Of a DNA stretch of 46,453 bases, positions 8,915 to 17,404 are shown piece by piece. Positions within the stretch are counted from its first letter, which is position 1; the number at the start of each line of letters is the position of its first letter. The stretch spans positions 1-46,453 of the forward strand of contig CALQIX020000028.1 of NCBI GenBank assembly GCA_943330745.2. The letters are read 5' to 3'. Source of the stretch: Lishizhenia tianjinensis. GTDB taxonomy: Bacteria; Bacteroidota; Bacteroidia; Flavobacteriales_D; Crocinitomicaceae. Below the pieces are notes generated by a model, which did no database searches, was not told the origin of the DNA, and was given only the letters and a program-made list of their open reading frames with translations. The position numbers and the translations under genes are program-made.

Positions 8915-9213
8915 ATGTTGAACATTGAATCGAATATTGTCAAGCTAAAAAATCTATGTTTAGATTATCACGTAGATAAAATGTACTTATTTGGTTCAGC
9001 TTTGAATTCAAGTTTTACCGATCAAAGTGATATTGATTTCCTTGTTCACTTTAAACAAATGGATTTGAGTACGTATTTTCAACACAACATGGAATTGAAA
9101 GCGACCTCGAATCTTTGTTTGGAAGAAAAGTCGATTTACTGGAGGAAAAGACACTGAAACACCCAATTCTAATTAAATCTATCAATGAATCCAAAGAAAC
9201 AATTTTTGGATGA
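8915..9213 (+). pseudogene. MNT-type minimal nucleotidyltransferase, frameshifted
   Basis: The first frame encodes 80 residues with the nucleotidyltransferase motif GS-x10-D-x-D (Gly27-Ser28, then SDIDFLVHF with Asp39 and Asp41), as in MntA-like antitoxin and kanamycin-nucleotidyltransferase-fold proteins. That frame stops at 9155-9157 after an atypical tail. In another frame the DNA continues as DLESLFGRKVDLLEEKTLKH and on to a TGA at 9211-9213, which is the expected family C-terminus. Adding one base between 9102 and 9103 joins the halves (MELKA-DLESLF) into a normal protein of about 99 residues. It is therefore a one-base deletion, a sequencing error, or less likely a functional short form. 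No HEPN partner gene is nearby. Confidence 0.75.
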
Positions 9214-9233
9214 TCGAATTCTTTAATGTTCCC

Positions 9234-12200
9234 TTACATATTCCTCCTATACTGGCCCCCTACTTGAAATAAAGCGTTTGTAATTTGTCCCAAAGAAGCG
9301 TGTTTACAGGTTTCCATCAATTCTTCAAACATGTTGCGGTTGTTTATAGCTGCATCTTGTACTTTTCTAATTCCCTCTTCTGCTTGATTTCCTTTTGTAG
9401 CATGTAATTGACCCAACATGTTAATTTGATATTGTTTTTCCTCTTCGGTTGCACGAATTACTTCTTTCGGTAATACGGTAGGTGATCCTTTTGAACTCAA
9501 GAAAGTATTCACTCCAATAATTGGAAATTCACCTGTATGTTTCAAGGTTTCATAATACAAGGATTCCTCCTGAATTTTTGAGCGTTGATACATCGTTTCC
9601 ATAGCTCCTAAAACACCACCACGCTCAGTAATTCGATCAAATTCAGTTAAAACGGCTTCTTCAACCAACTCGGTTAAATCTTCAATAATAAATGCGCCTT
9701 GTAGTGGGTTTTCATTTTTCGCTAAACCTAGTTCCCGATTGATAATTAACTGAATTGCCATCGCTCTACGAACAGATTCTTCCGTTGGTGTGGTGATTGC
9801 CTCATCATAGGCATTGGTATGCAATGAATTACAGTTGTCGTAAATCGCATACAATGCTTGAAGCGTAGTTCGGATATCGTTGAAATCAATTTCTTGCGCA
9901 TGCAACGAACGTCCTGATGTTTGAATGTGGTATTTCAACATTTGTGCGCGTGCATTTGCACCATATTTTTTAGCTAAAGCTTTCGCCCAAATTCTTCTGG
10001 CAACACGCCCAATCACCGCATATTCAGGATCTATTCCATTGGAGAAGAAGAACGAAAGGTTAGGCCCAAAATCGTTGATGTCCATTCCTCGGCTCAAATA
10101 GTATTCTACGTATGTAAATCCATTTGCTAATGTGAATGCCAATTGGGTAATGGGATTTGCCCCAGCCTCAGCAATGTGATATCCCGAAATAGATACAGAA
10201 TAAAAATTTCTTACCCCGTGGTTGATAAAGTACTGTTGTACGTCTCCCATTAATCGCAAGGCAAATTCTGTGGAGAAAATACATGTGTTTTGTGCTTGAT
10301 CTTCTTTTAATATGTCTGCTTGTACTGTTCCGCGAACTTGAGTTAATGTTTCCGCTTTGATTTTTGAATAAACATCAGCTGGCAATACCTGATCTCCCGT
10401 AACGCCCAATAGCATCAATCCTAATCCATCATTTCCTTCAGGTAAGGTTTCTTGATAACGTGGTCTTTCCGTTCCTTTTTCTTTGTAAATGGCAGCTATT
10501 TTCGATTCAACTTCAGCTTCTAAGCCATTTGCTTTGATGTACTTTTCACAATTTTGATCAATGGCCGCATTCATGAAAAAACCTAACAACATAGGAGCAG
10601 GACCATTAATTGTCATGGAAACCGAAGTTGCTGGATGACTTAAATCAAATCCAGAATAGAGTTTTTTCGCATCATCTAAACAGCAAATAGAGACACCCGA
10701 ATTTCCAATTTTACCATAAATATCCGGTCGTACATCTGGGTCGTTTCCGTACAAAGTTACTGAGTCAAATGCTGTTGAAAGTCGTTTTGCAGGCATTCCC
10801 AAACTCACATAATGGAACCGTTTGTTCGTTCTTTCTGGTCCGCCCTCTCCGGCAAACATACGCGTTGGATCTTCCCCTTCACGCTTAAAAGGAAACAAAC
10901 CAGCTGTGTATGGGAATTCTCCCGGATAATTTTCTTGAAGTACCCAACGCAAAATATCCCCCCAACTTGAATAGTTTGGAGAGGCAACTTTTGGTATTTG
11001 CGAATGAGAAAGTGATTCAGTATGCGTTTGAATGCTTAATATTTTGTCTCTTACTTTGAACTGATACTCCGGATTTTTGAAAGATTGTTTCTTTTCATCC
11101 CAATTTTCAAGGATTGCCCAATTTTTCGGGTCAAAATTCAACTTTTCTTGTTCAAAAGCTTCGGTTAATCCTTTTACTAATCGATCTTTATCTTCAAGGC
11201 TAGATTCACTTAAAGTTTGAATCGAAGTTTTCAATCCATATAGTTTCTTAGCAACTTTCACTTGTTGGTTCACCCATTTATCATAGGATCTATTGTTTTC
11301 TGAAATTTCAGATAAATAACGTGTTCTATCCGGTGGAATAACGAAGATTTTCTCCGACATTTCACGGGTTATTTCAAAAGTAGAATTCATGGAGACGCCC
11401 GTTTTTTCTACCACCTTATCCATGATCACTTTGTAAAGTGAGTTCATTCCAGGATCGTTGAACTGAGATGCTATCGTTCCGTAAACCGGCATGTCGTCTA
11501 CGTTTTTCTCCCACAAATTGTGATTACGTTGGTATTGTTTTCTAACATCACGCAAGGCATCTAGTGCGCCACGTTTGTCGAATTTATTTAATGCAATTAC
11601 ATCTGCAAAATCCAACATATCAATTTTTTCCAATTGAGTTGCCGCACCGTATTCAGGCGTCATAACATATAAAGAAACATCGCTGTGATCTAAAATTTCC
11701 GTGTCGGATTGACCAATTCCTGAGGTTTCTAAAATGATCAAATCGTAGTTGGCAGCTTTTAAAATACTGATTGCTTCAGCCACGTGTTTTGATAATGCTA
11801 AATTGGACTGGCGTGTAGCTAATGAACGCATGTATACGCGATCGCTTTTTATGGAATTCATTCGAATTCTGTCACCCAACAGCGCCCCACCTGTTTTTCG
11901 TTTAGAAGGATCTACTGAAACAACAGCAATTTGTTTATCTGTAAAATCAATTAAAAACCGTCGAACTAGTTCATCCACTAAAGAGGATTTTCCAGAACCT
12001 CCTGTGCCGGTAATTCCTAATACAGGAATTGATTTGGCCTCAGCAATAGCTCTAATTTCATTGAGTACTTCAGTATTTTGTTCTGGAAAGTTTTCTGCGG
12101 CAGAAATTACTCGTGCAATAGCCGGAACGTTTTTATCTGCTAATTTTTCCGGTTCATTTGTAATATTTGTTCCAACCGGGAAATCACATTTCTGAATCAA

Positions 12201-12614
12201 ATCGTTGATCATTCCTTGTAGACCCATAGCTCTTCCATCATCCGGATGATAGATTCTAGTGATTCCATACGCTTGTAATTCTTCGATTTCAGATGGTAGA
12301 ATGGTTCCGCCACCACCACCAAAAACTTTGATATGAGGCGCCCCTTTTTCTTTCAATAAGTCATACATGTATTTGAAATACTCAATGTGCCCACCTTGGT
12401 AAGAAGTCATCGCAATTGCTTGAGCATCCTCTTGAATAGCGCAATCTACCACCTCTTCCACGGATCTATCATGTCCTAAATGAATTACTTCGCAGCCAGT
12501 AGCTTGAATTATTCTGCGCATGATATTGATTGCCGCATCATGCCCATCGAAAAGCGATGCAGCGGTTACAATTCTAACTTTATTAGTGGGGATATATGGG
12601 GCAACTTGTTCCAT
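9234..12614 (-). CDS. icmF: Fused isobutyryl-CoA mutase IcmF (adenosylcobalamin-dependent)
   Basis: A 1126-residue protein that interconverts isobutyryl-CoA and n-butyryl-CoA in branched-chain carbon metabolism, with its own G-protein chaperone fused in. The domain order is the IcmF one. An N-terminal B12-binding domain (residues 1 to about 145) has FDGHDAAI with the cobalt ligand His25 and a GGGGG loop. A MeaB-like GTPase follows (about 190-415), with P-loop TGGSGKSS (Lys209) and NKFD. The C-terminal mutase barrel begins near residue 520 and carries PFKREGEDP and the glycine-rich [11 protein letters not shown] segment typical of IcmF rather than methylmalonyl-CoA mutase. Length matches the family. 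Substrate preference (isobutyryl versus pivalyl or isovaleryl) cannot be settled by eye. It implies dependence on cobalamin. Convergent with the damaged MNT gene, 20 bases away. Confidence 0.95.
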   Translation of the reverse strand: MEQVAPYIPTNKVRIVTAASLFDGHDAAINIMRRIIQATGCEVIHLGHDRSVEEVVDCAIQEDAQAIAMTSYQGGHIEYFKYMYDLLKEKGAPHIKVFGGGGGTILPSEIEELQAYGITRIYHPDDGRAMGLQGMINDLIQKCDFPVGTNITNEPEKLADKNVPAIARVISAAENFPEQNTEVLNEIRAIAEAKSIPVLGITGTGGSGKSSLVDELVRRFLIDFTDKQIAVVSVDPSKRKTGGALLGDRIRMNSIKSDRVYMRSLATRQSNLALSKHVAEAISILKAANYDLIILETSGIGQSDTEILDHSDVSLYVMTPEYGAATQLEKIDMLDFADVIALNKFDKRGALDALRDVRKQYQRNHNLWEKNVDDMPVYGTIASQFNDPGMNSLYKVIMDKVVEKTGVSMNSTFEITREMSEKIFVIPPDRTRYLSEISENNRSYDKWVNQQVKVAKKLYGLKTSIQTLSESSLEDKDRLVKGLTEAFEQEKLNFDPKNWAILENWDEKKQSFKNPEYQFKVRDKILSIQTHTESLSHSQIPKVASPNYSSWGDILRWVLQENYPGEFPYTAGLFPFKREGEDPTRMFAGEGGPERTNKRFHYVSLGMPAKRLSTAFDSVTLYGNDPDVRPDIYGKIGNSGVSICCLDDAKKLYSGFDLSHPATSVSMTINGPAPMLLGFFMNAAIDQNCEKYIKANGLEAEVESKIAAIYKEKGTERPRYQETLPEGNDGLGLMLLGVTGDQVLPADVYSKIKAETLTQVRGTVQADILKEDQAQNTCIFSTEFALRLMGDVQQYFINHGVRNFYSVSISGYHIAEAGANPITQLAFTLANGFTYVEYYLSRGMDINDFGPNLSFFFSNGIDPEYAVIGRVARRIWAKALAKKYGANARAQMLKYHIQTSGRSLHAQEIDFNDIRTTLQALYAIYDNCNSLHTNAYDEAITTPTEESVRRAMAIQLIINRELGLAKNENPLQGAFIIEDLTELVEEAVLTEFDRITERGGVLGAMETMYQRSKIQEESLYYETLKHTGEFPIIGVNTFLSSKGSPTVLPKEVIRATEEEKQYQINMLGQLHATKGNQAEEGIRKVQDAAINNRNMFEELMETCKHASLGQITNALFQVGGQYRRNM

Positions 12615-12635
12615 TCAAACGATTGTTTTGTTGCC

Positions 12636-12643
12636 CAAAAGTA
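12636..12643 (-). promoter_or_regulatory. -7 promoter element (TACTTTTG) for icmF
   Basis: The minus strand reads TACTTTTG, matching TAnnTTTG, 21 bases before the icmF ATG. No TTG is seen at the usual -33 spacing. Confidence 0.5.
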
Positions 12644-12710
12644 AGAAAAAAACTGCAGTATTATCTATGTTATTTCAATAATAAAGCGGCTTTAACGATA
12701 AGATTGAGAA

Positions 12711-13415
12711 TTAAAAACTGAGTTTATAATTTAACCGTAAAATATAGTTTGAATTTTGGTTCATATAAACATCCTTGAAGCCAAATCCTATTACAAACCG
12801 TTGTTTTTTATTAAGTTCAATCTCTGTTCCAACAAAATAGCGTAAAGCTGTGGTGCCACCAGAAATGAGTACTTCATCGTCTGCGTATACAACATCTCTA
12901 TTCCATCGGTAAAAGTGTTCCGCTGAAGCGAAAGGGGATAGAAAAAAGTTTTTTATATCATGCTTAAAGGTGATTTTATTTCTAAGCACAGAACTATTTC
13001 GTTTGAATTGATAATTATCCATTTGCTGGGTTATTGTCCAACTTAGTTTTGTTCGTTTGGAAACCTCTGCAAGTCGTAGGAATGAAACATCTAATCCAAC
13101 ACTTAAACGGTTGTTGTATGCATATATTTTTGAATTCAACCCACTGTATTTGTTGTTTTCGATTGAATTTCTATATTTCACAAAGGTTTCAATTCCTCTC
13201 GTCCAATTTTGTGCGAATTTGCCTTCCACATTGGATTTATCAAATTCCCGGGTGTTTTTAAACCGATATTCATAACCCACCTCAAGACTGAAGATTTTAC
13301 CCAATGATTTATTGAAGCTAGCTCCTGTCCAAGTAGAAAGCTGGGCAAATGAATTACCGGTAATAAAAACAATACCGATAAAAAGGACAATCCTATGTTT
13401 ATTAAAAGAATACAT
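12711..13415 (-). CDS. DUF2490-like outer membrane beta-barrel protein
   Basis: A 234-residue protein with a signal peptide (HRIVLFIGIVFITGNSFAQ) and then alternating beta strands of an outer membrane barrel (SLEVGYEYRF, RLSVGLDVSFLRL, FVIGFGFKDVY), ending in LNYKLSF with the terminal Phe usual for such barrels. The pattern and length resemble the DUF2490 family, whose function is not established. I chose the ATG at 13415, which places the signal peptide normally; a start at 13433 is also open. It overlaps the upstream lipoprotein gene by 14 bases and is the last gene of a three-gene leftward unit with the CotH-domain protein. It may supply an outer membrane component for that unit (inference). 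Confidence 0.75.
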   Translation of the reverse strand: MYSFNKHRIVLFIGIVFITGNSFAQLSTWTGASFNKSLGKIFSLEVGYEYRFKNTREFDKSNVEGKFAQNWTRGIETFVKYRNSIENNKYSGLNSKIYAYNNRLSVGLDVSFLRLAEVSKRTKLSWTITQQMDNYQFKRNSSVLRNKITFKHDIKNFFLSPFASAEHFYRWNRDVVYADDEVLISGGTTALRYFVGTEIELNKKQRFVIGFGFKDVYMNQNSNYILRLNYKLSF

Positions 13416-14154
13416 TGAATACTCCACTATCAATGATTTGTTTTTTGTCTGTTATTTGAACGGTTTTAGAAACACGATTAAATTTCCCATTTTGAAGTGT
13501 ATCTTCTGATAGAGCATAGATCGTATACGTTCCATTTTGTAACCCTTCAAATGAAAATTGGCCGTTTTCATCTGTTCTTACAGAGTTAGCAGCATAAGCA
13601 TTTTGACCATAAATAATATATACCCGTTCTCCTCCTCTTCCAAATGAATTACCTAACGCATTTGGAGTTCCTTGATTTGAAATATCCACAGTGAATGGAG
13701 TAGAGTAATCATTGGCATCCACTACTTCTCCTGTTGCGTTGGATGTAATCGTAAGTATATCTTGGGTTAGGGATAAACTAAAAGGTAAGCCACTTAGTTG
13801 TTGAATCGAATCTAAAGTGCGTTGTGCAATTTCTAAATTTGAATCACTGTAATTAAATGATACTGCAATTCCTATGCGCCCTTGTAACTGTGGGTCTGCG
13901 GGTGAAATCCAAGTAGGATTTGTATAGTAAATATAATATAATTTAGAGCTGTCCGTAGAGTTTAACAACCAATAATCTCCATGTTCAATGGTAGCGCCTG
14001 ATGTAAAAGAAACAGTGGTAATTTCCTTGTCTCCAAAAGAAAAATCTTGTCCGTTCAATTGTCCACGAATCGCAGAAGTTCCTCCTGGACCTTCAATTTT
14101 TTTACATGATGTTATGAGAAGTAGTAAGGAGAAAATAATAAAAGACTGTCGCAT
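13402..14154 (-). CDS. Lipoprotein with carboxypeptidase-regulatory-like C-terminal domain
   Basis: A 250-residue protein with a lipoprotein signal (FSLLLLITSC, Cys17), probably anchored in the membrane. The middle region is unassigned (about residues 25-170). The C-terminal part (about 170-250) looks like a carboxypeptidase-regulatory-like or prealbumin-like beta sandwich: VRTDENGQFSFEGLQNGTYT is the hallmark segment. That fold commonly serves as a binding or spacer module in Bacteroidetes surface proteins. It starts 3 bases after the CotH-domain gene stop and overlaps the next gene by 14 bases, so the three are very likely cotranscribed. Its specific function is unknown. Confidence 0.8.
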   Translation of the reverse strand: MRQSFIIFSLLLLITSCKKIEGPGGTSAIRGQLNGQDFSFGDKEITTVSFTSGATIEHGDYWLLNSTDSSKLYYIYYTNPTWISPADPQLQGRIGIAVSFNYSDSNLEIAQRTLDSIQQLSGLPFSLSLTQDILTITSNATGEVVDANDYSTPFTVDISNQGTPNALGNSFGRGGERVYIIYGQNAYAANSVRTDENGQFSFEGLQNGTYTIYALSEDTLQNGKFNRVSKTVQITDKKQIIDSGVFNVFF

Positions 14155-14157
14155 AGT

Positions 14158-16353
14158 TTAACGATTTAATATAATTTTAGTTGTTGTTTTGTTTTGAAGT
14201 AGTTCAATAAAATAAAGGCCATTCTGAAGATTTGAAAGGTCAATAGTGGATTGAGAAGAGACGTTAAATTGATGAATTAATTTCCCCAATGCATCCCTAA
14301 TTATTAATTGGTCATTACCAACCAATCCGCTTATCTTTAGTTCACTTGTAGCGGGATTAGGATAGAAAGTGATTGAATTACTTGTTTTATTTTCAATTCC
14401 AACATTTGTGCAGGAACCAAACATGTGATTATCCATCCAGGTTAGTCTACCAATCATCCAGTTTTTCATAAAATCTATTTCCTCTTGGTATGTTTGACCG
14501 ATAAAATTGTTGGGCCACACATACGTTCCCAAAATAGGCCACTTACTGTAATTTCGTGCTGCTGGAATTTCTAAAACTGCTGCCAGACTATCAATGTATG
14601 CAGTGAGATAATCAGTACGTAAAATCGAATTTCTAAGATTAAACCACCTACAACTCACTTCATCGGCGTACGCTGAATCTTGTAACATTCTTTTCCACCA
14701 AAAAGGATTATCTAGGCCTCCTGCACAATAATTATTGAAATCAATCTCCCAACCAGTAGTGTCACCACCGTAGCAATAATTAGCATTTCCCCATCCTAGG
14801 TTGAAATCCCATAATGGCCCCGCCACTAATTTGCCTCCTTCGCTAAATCGTTTTTTGTGTAAAAAGGTTGAAATTCTATACCCATCCACGTTTTTAGATA
14901 ATTCATTTACCAGCATAAAATCAATAAATGACTGTACATCGATGAATTTTCTGAAGCCATCAACCGGATCCATAAAGTTGTTTCCAGCCAAAGTATCTTC
15001 CCAAGCAGTGATGTAATTTTGAATATATGCTAACTGAGAAGGTTGTAATTCGTTAATTTCAGGATCATGTAACTGGTACTTTATGGTTGCATTGCTTGGC
15101 GATGAAGCAAGGTGTGGTGAAGTCCAAGCAACAATTCCCCCTGCTGTTGTTTTATCTACCTTTACAATATAACCTCCGGTTAGTTCGTTTTCAAGTGTAT
15201 CTTGGGGCAAAACTGGATTAATGTTTACTCTTCCCGGGTTAATTTTTATGCGCTCCATAAAAACGTACACACCAATGTATTCATTATTTAAGACTACCTC
15301 ACACAATTTAGTACGTGGTGAATAATTCCCCATTTCATTTCCGATGTGATAAGTTAGCACATTTCTAATTAAACTTTTGTCTGTGTATGGGGCATATAAA
15401 ATCCAGTCGTTATCACTTGGCCAATCAAAAATAGAGGCATTGTAATTGGATGAATCTGGCCCCCAGGTCTCTAATCCATACGATTTCATCGGAAAACCAT
15501 TAGATGATGAACCTCTGCGTTCAATTCCAATTTCCCCATAAAATTCATTATATGGATCGCTAATCGTGTTTATGTTTCCATCTCCATTGAAAATAATTCC
15601 CATGGTAGCATGAATCTTTGGTTCATCCGGAATTTCAACATTATTAGTATTCAAAACTACGATTGGTAGGGTTGAAGTTGATAGAACCACTGGTGCAATA
15701 AACCAAGTAGGAGTGGGGTAATAACTAACAGTTGTACTATTCAACCCAACGGATAAAAATGGCCTACACGTTAAATCTGATGAAGCGGCTGTTTGATTGT
15801 GTACCTCCACACAAATAACATTAACTCCTTGTACAAGTGGTGCCGGAAAATTAGAAATATCAAAATAATATTGGTCAGGGTACTGATTTTGATACAGTTT
15901 CGCTTCATGAGATATTTCTCCTAGTTGGTTATATGCTGGTTGACCTGTGGAGGTTATTCCATTTCTTGCCACCTCAACCCCATTAATGTATGCCACAAAA
16001 GCATCATCATAGTCCATGTTTAATATTAGTTTCTTAATCAAAGAAAGATCTGAAATAGTAAATTCTTTTCGTGCAAAAACAGAAATAGATGAAGTAGGAA
16101 TAACAGTACCATCATCGCCATCGGCAAATCCAAAACCACCGTTGCCTGTATTCCACGTCGAAGCATCAAATCCGGGCTGAATCCAGTTCATGGAAGTACT
16201 TGCATTTGGAACTGAATAGCGCCAAGAAGATGTGTCGTATATAATTGTTTCCCAATGATCAACCTGCCCAAAAAGATTACCGCTACAAACAAATAGAATT
16301 GATGAGGCTAGTTTCAATGACTTTTTAAAACCCACACTAATTTGATCTAACAT
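14158..16353 (-). CDS. CotH-domain protein with T9SS type A sorting domain
   Basis: A 731-residue exported protein. It has a signal peptide (about residues 10-31, ending NLFGQ), then a jelly-roll-like region (about 35-205, with FARKEFTI, VAYINGVEV and VICVEVHN). A CotH kinase-like domain follows (about 250-590): the R-NVLTYHIGNEMG segment, YIGVYVFMERIKI, and the landmark GPLWDFNLGWGNANY near residue 520. A type A sorting domain closes it (about 660-731, FYPNPATSELKI then NGLYFIEL and IILNR). Bacterial CotH homologues are related to spore coat kinase CotH, which phosphorylates proteins; activity of this one is inferred only from family. It leads an operon with a lipoprotein and a DUF2490 barrel. 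Confidence 0.88.
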   Translation of the reverse strand: MLDQISVGFKKSLKLASSILFVCSGNLFGQVDHWETIIYDTSSWRYSVPNASTSMNWIQPGFDASTWNTGNGGFGFADGDDGTVIPTSSISVFARKEFTISDLSLIKKLILNMDYDDAFVAYINGVEVARNGITSTGQPAYNQLGEISHEAKLYQNQYPDQYYFDISNFPAPLVQGVNVICVEVHNQTAASSDLTCRPFLSVGLNSTTVSYYPTPTWFIAPVVLSTSTLPIVVLNTNNVEIPDEPKIHATMGIIFNGDGNINTISDPYNEFYGEIGIERRGSSSNGFPMKSYGLETWGPDSSNYNASIFDWPSDNDWILYAPYTDKSLIRNVLTYHIGNEMGNYSPRTKLCEVVLNNEYIGVYVFMERIKINPGRVNINPVLPQDTLENELTGGYIVKVDKTTAGGIVAWTSPHLASSPSNATIKYQLHDPEINELQPSQLAYIQNYITAWEDTLAGNNFMDPVDGFRKFIDVQSFIDFMLVNELSKNVDGYRISTFLHKKRFSEGGKLVAGPLWDFNLGWGNANYCYGGDTTGWEIDFNNYCAGGLDNPFWWKRMLQDSAYADEVSCRWFNLRNSILRTDYLTAYIDSLAAVLEIPAARNYSKWPILGTYVWPNNFIGQTYQEEIDFMKNWMIGRLTWMDNHMFGSCTNVGIENKTSNSITFYPNPATSELKISGLVGNDQLIIRDALGKLIHQFNVSSQSTIDLSNLQNGLYFIELLQNKTTTKIILNR

Positions 16354-16384
16354 GCTTTTAAAAAAAGAATTAAAAATTGAGGTG

Positions 16385-16418
16385 CAAAATTAATGATTTT
16401 ATTTCAATATTAAACCAA
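16385..16418 (-). promoter_or_regulatory. Promoter upstream of the CotH unit
   Basis: On the minus strand TAATTTTG (16385-16392) matches TAnnTTTG, with TTG (16416-16418) 23 bases upstream. The -7 element lies 31 bases before the ATG. The spacer is at the long end, so the -33 call is tentative. Confidence 0.45.
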
Positions 16419-16731
16419 TATTAATTTTATTTAAACAGCCAATGATTTTTCCAAAGTTAAGTAGGGTAAACGTGTGCACCGCTTTATTTTAGAGGAAATT
16501 GATCTTGTATTCGTTCTTCTCTTACTAATTTTTCTCCTTATTCTTGCGGCCGTGTTGAACTTCCATCTGATTTGCACTTCGTTTCATCTGATAAACGTTT
16601 TAGGTTATTTAATTTTTTATATTGTCTACAAAGTTGATTGAAAGCTCTCAGAGACAGTGTTTTTATTCTGTGAATTCCTTTTGGTTTATGGGTGAAAGCA
16701 GAAACATTCTTATCTTCGTTAAAAATTAAAG
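16419..16731. other. Intergenic stretch with no supported gene
   Basis: This is most of the only gap above 300 bases (16354-16731). It holds the CotH-unit promoter at its left edge. At its right edge is a weak -7-like TATCTTCG (16711-16718, one mismatch to TAnnTTTG) before the DUF2461 gene. A minus-strand frame without an ATG is open from about 16743 to a TAA at 16538-16540, but it resembles nothing I know. CATCTGAT occurs twice near 16565-16595. I see no RNA gene or mobile element. Confidence 0.5.
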
Positions 16732-17403
16732 ATGGCTTTTTTTACAACCGATTATCTCAATTTCTTTATTGAACTGGCCGCTAACAATAATAAAGATTGG
16801 TTTGACCTGAACCGAAAACGATATGAGCAAAACGTTAAGAAGCCCTTCAGCGATTTTGTTCAGCACCTCATTCATTCGCTTGGTGAGAAAGACGCTTCGT
16901 TTAGCGAATTAGAAGTAAAGAATTGTGTTTTTCGCATTAATCGGGATATCCGATTTTCTAAAGACAAAATGCCTTACAAAATGATGTGTTCTGCTGTTGT
17001 TACGCCAGAAGGGAAGAAAAGCAAAGCTGTAAATGGTGTCTATTTTGAGTTTGGTCCTGAACACATGCGGGTGTATGGAGGCGTTTATGAAATTGACAAA
17101 GATGATTTGGAAACGGTTCGAGACGCTATGGCACAAGACATTTCCAAGTTTCAAAAAGCATATAAAAACCCATTATTCGTGAAGACTTTTGGCAAAATTT
17201 TGGGTGAAAAGAATAAAGTTCTTCCCGCTCATTTACGCGAAGCAGCGGCAAAAGAACCCTTCATTTTCAATAAACAATGGTATTTTTACACGCAATTTGA
17301 ACCTGAAACCATTTTGCAGGATAATTTGGATCAAATTGTTCTTAATTGCTATGAAGCTGGTCGACCGGTAGAAGCTTATTTTAACGCATTAATTAAACGA
17401 TAA
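16732..17403 (+). CDS. DUF2461 domain protein
   Basis: A 223-residue protein covering the whole DUF2461 family (TIGR02453), widespread in Bacteroidetes but without an established function. Family landmarks are visible: an N-terminal FFIELAANNNKDWFDLNRKRY segment (split here as FFIELAANNNKDW and NRKRYE), the highly conserved FRINRDIRFSKDKMPYK near residues 67-83, and a C-terminal KQWYFYTQFEPE region. There is no signal peptide, so it is probably cytoplasmic. The stop is one base from the ATG of the S9 peptidase gene, so the two are likely one transcript. Confidence 0.9.
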   Translation: MAFFTTDYLNFFIELAANNNKDWFDLNRKRYEQNVKKPFSDFVQHLIHSLGEKDASFSELEVKNCVFRINRDIRFSKDKMPYKMMCSAVVTPEGKKSKAVNGVYFEFGPEHMRVYGGVYEIDKDDLETVRDAMAQDISKFQKAYKNPLFVKTFGKILGEKNKVLPAHLREAAAKEPFIFNKQWYFYTQFEPETILQDNLDQIVLNCYEAGRPVEAYFNALIKR

Positions 17404-17404
17404 C

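Noticed and set aside
8915..9213. Active HEPN-MNT toxin-antitoxin pair
   Set aside because: No HEPN-like gene is on either side, and the MNT frame is broken, so a working pair is not supported here.
11749..12195. Open 148-residue plus-strand frame opposite icmF
   Set aside because: It lies wholly over the conserved GTPase part of icmF on the other strand and has no family features.
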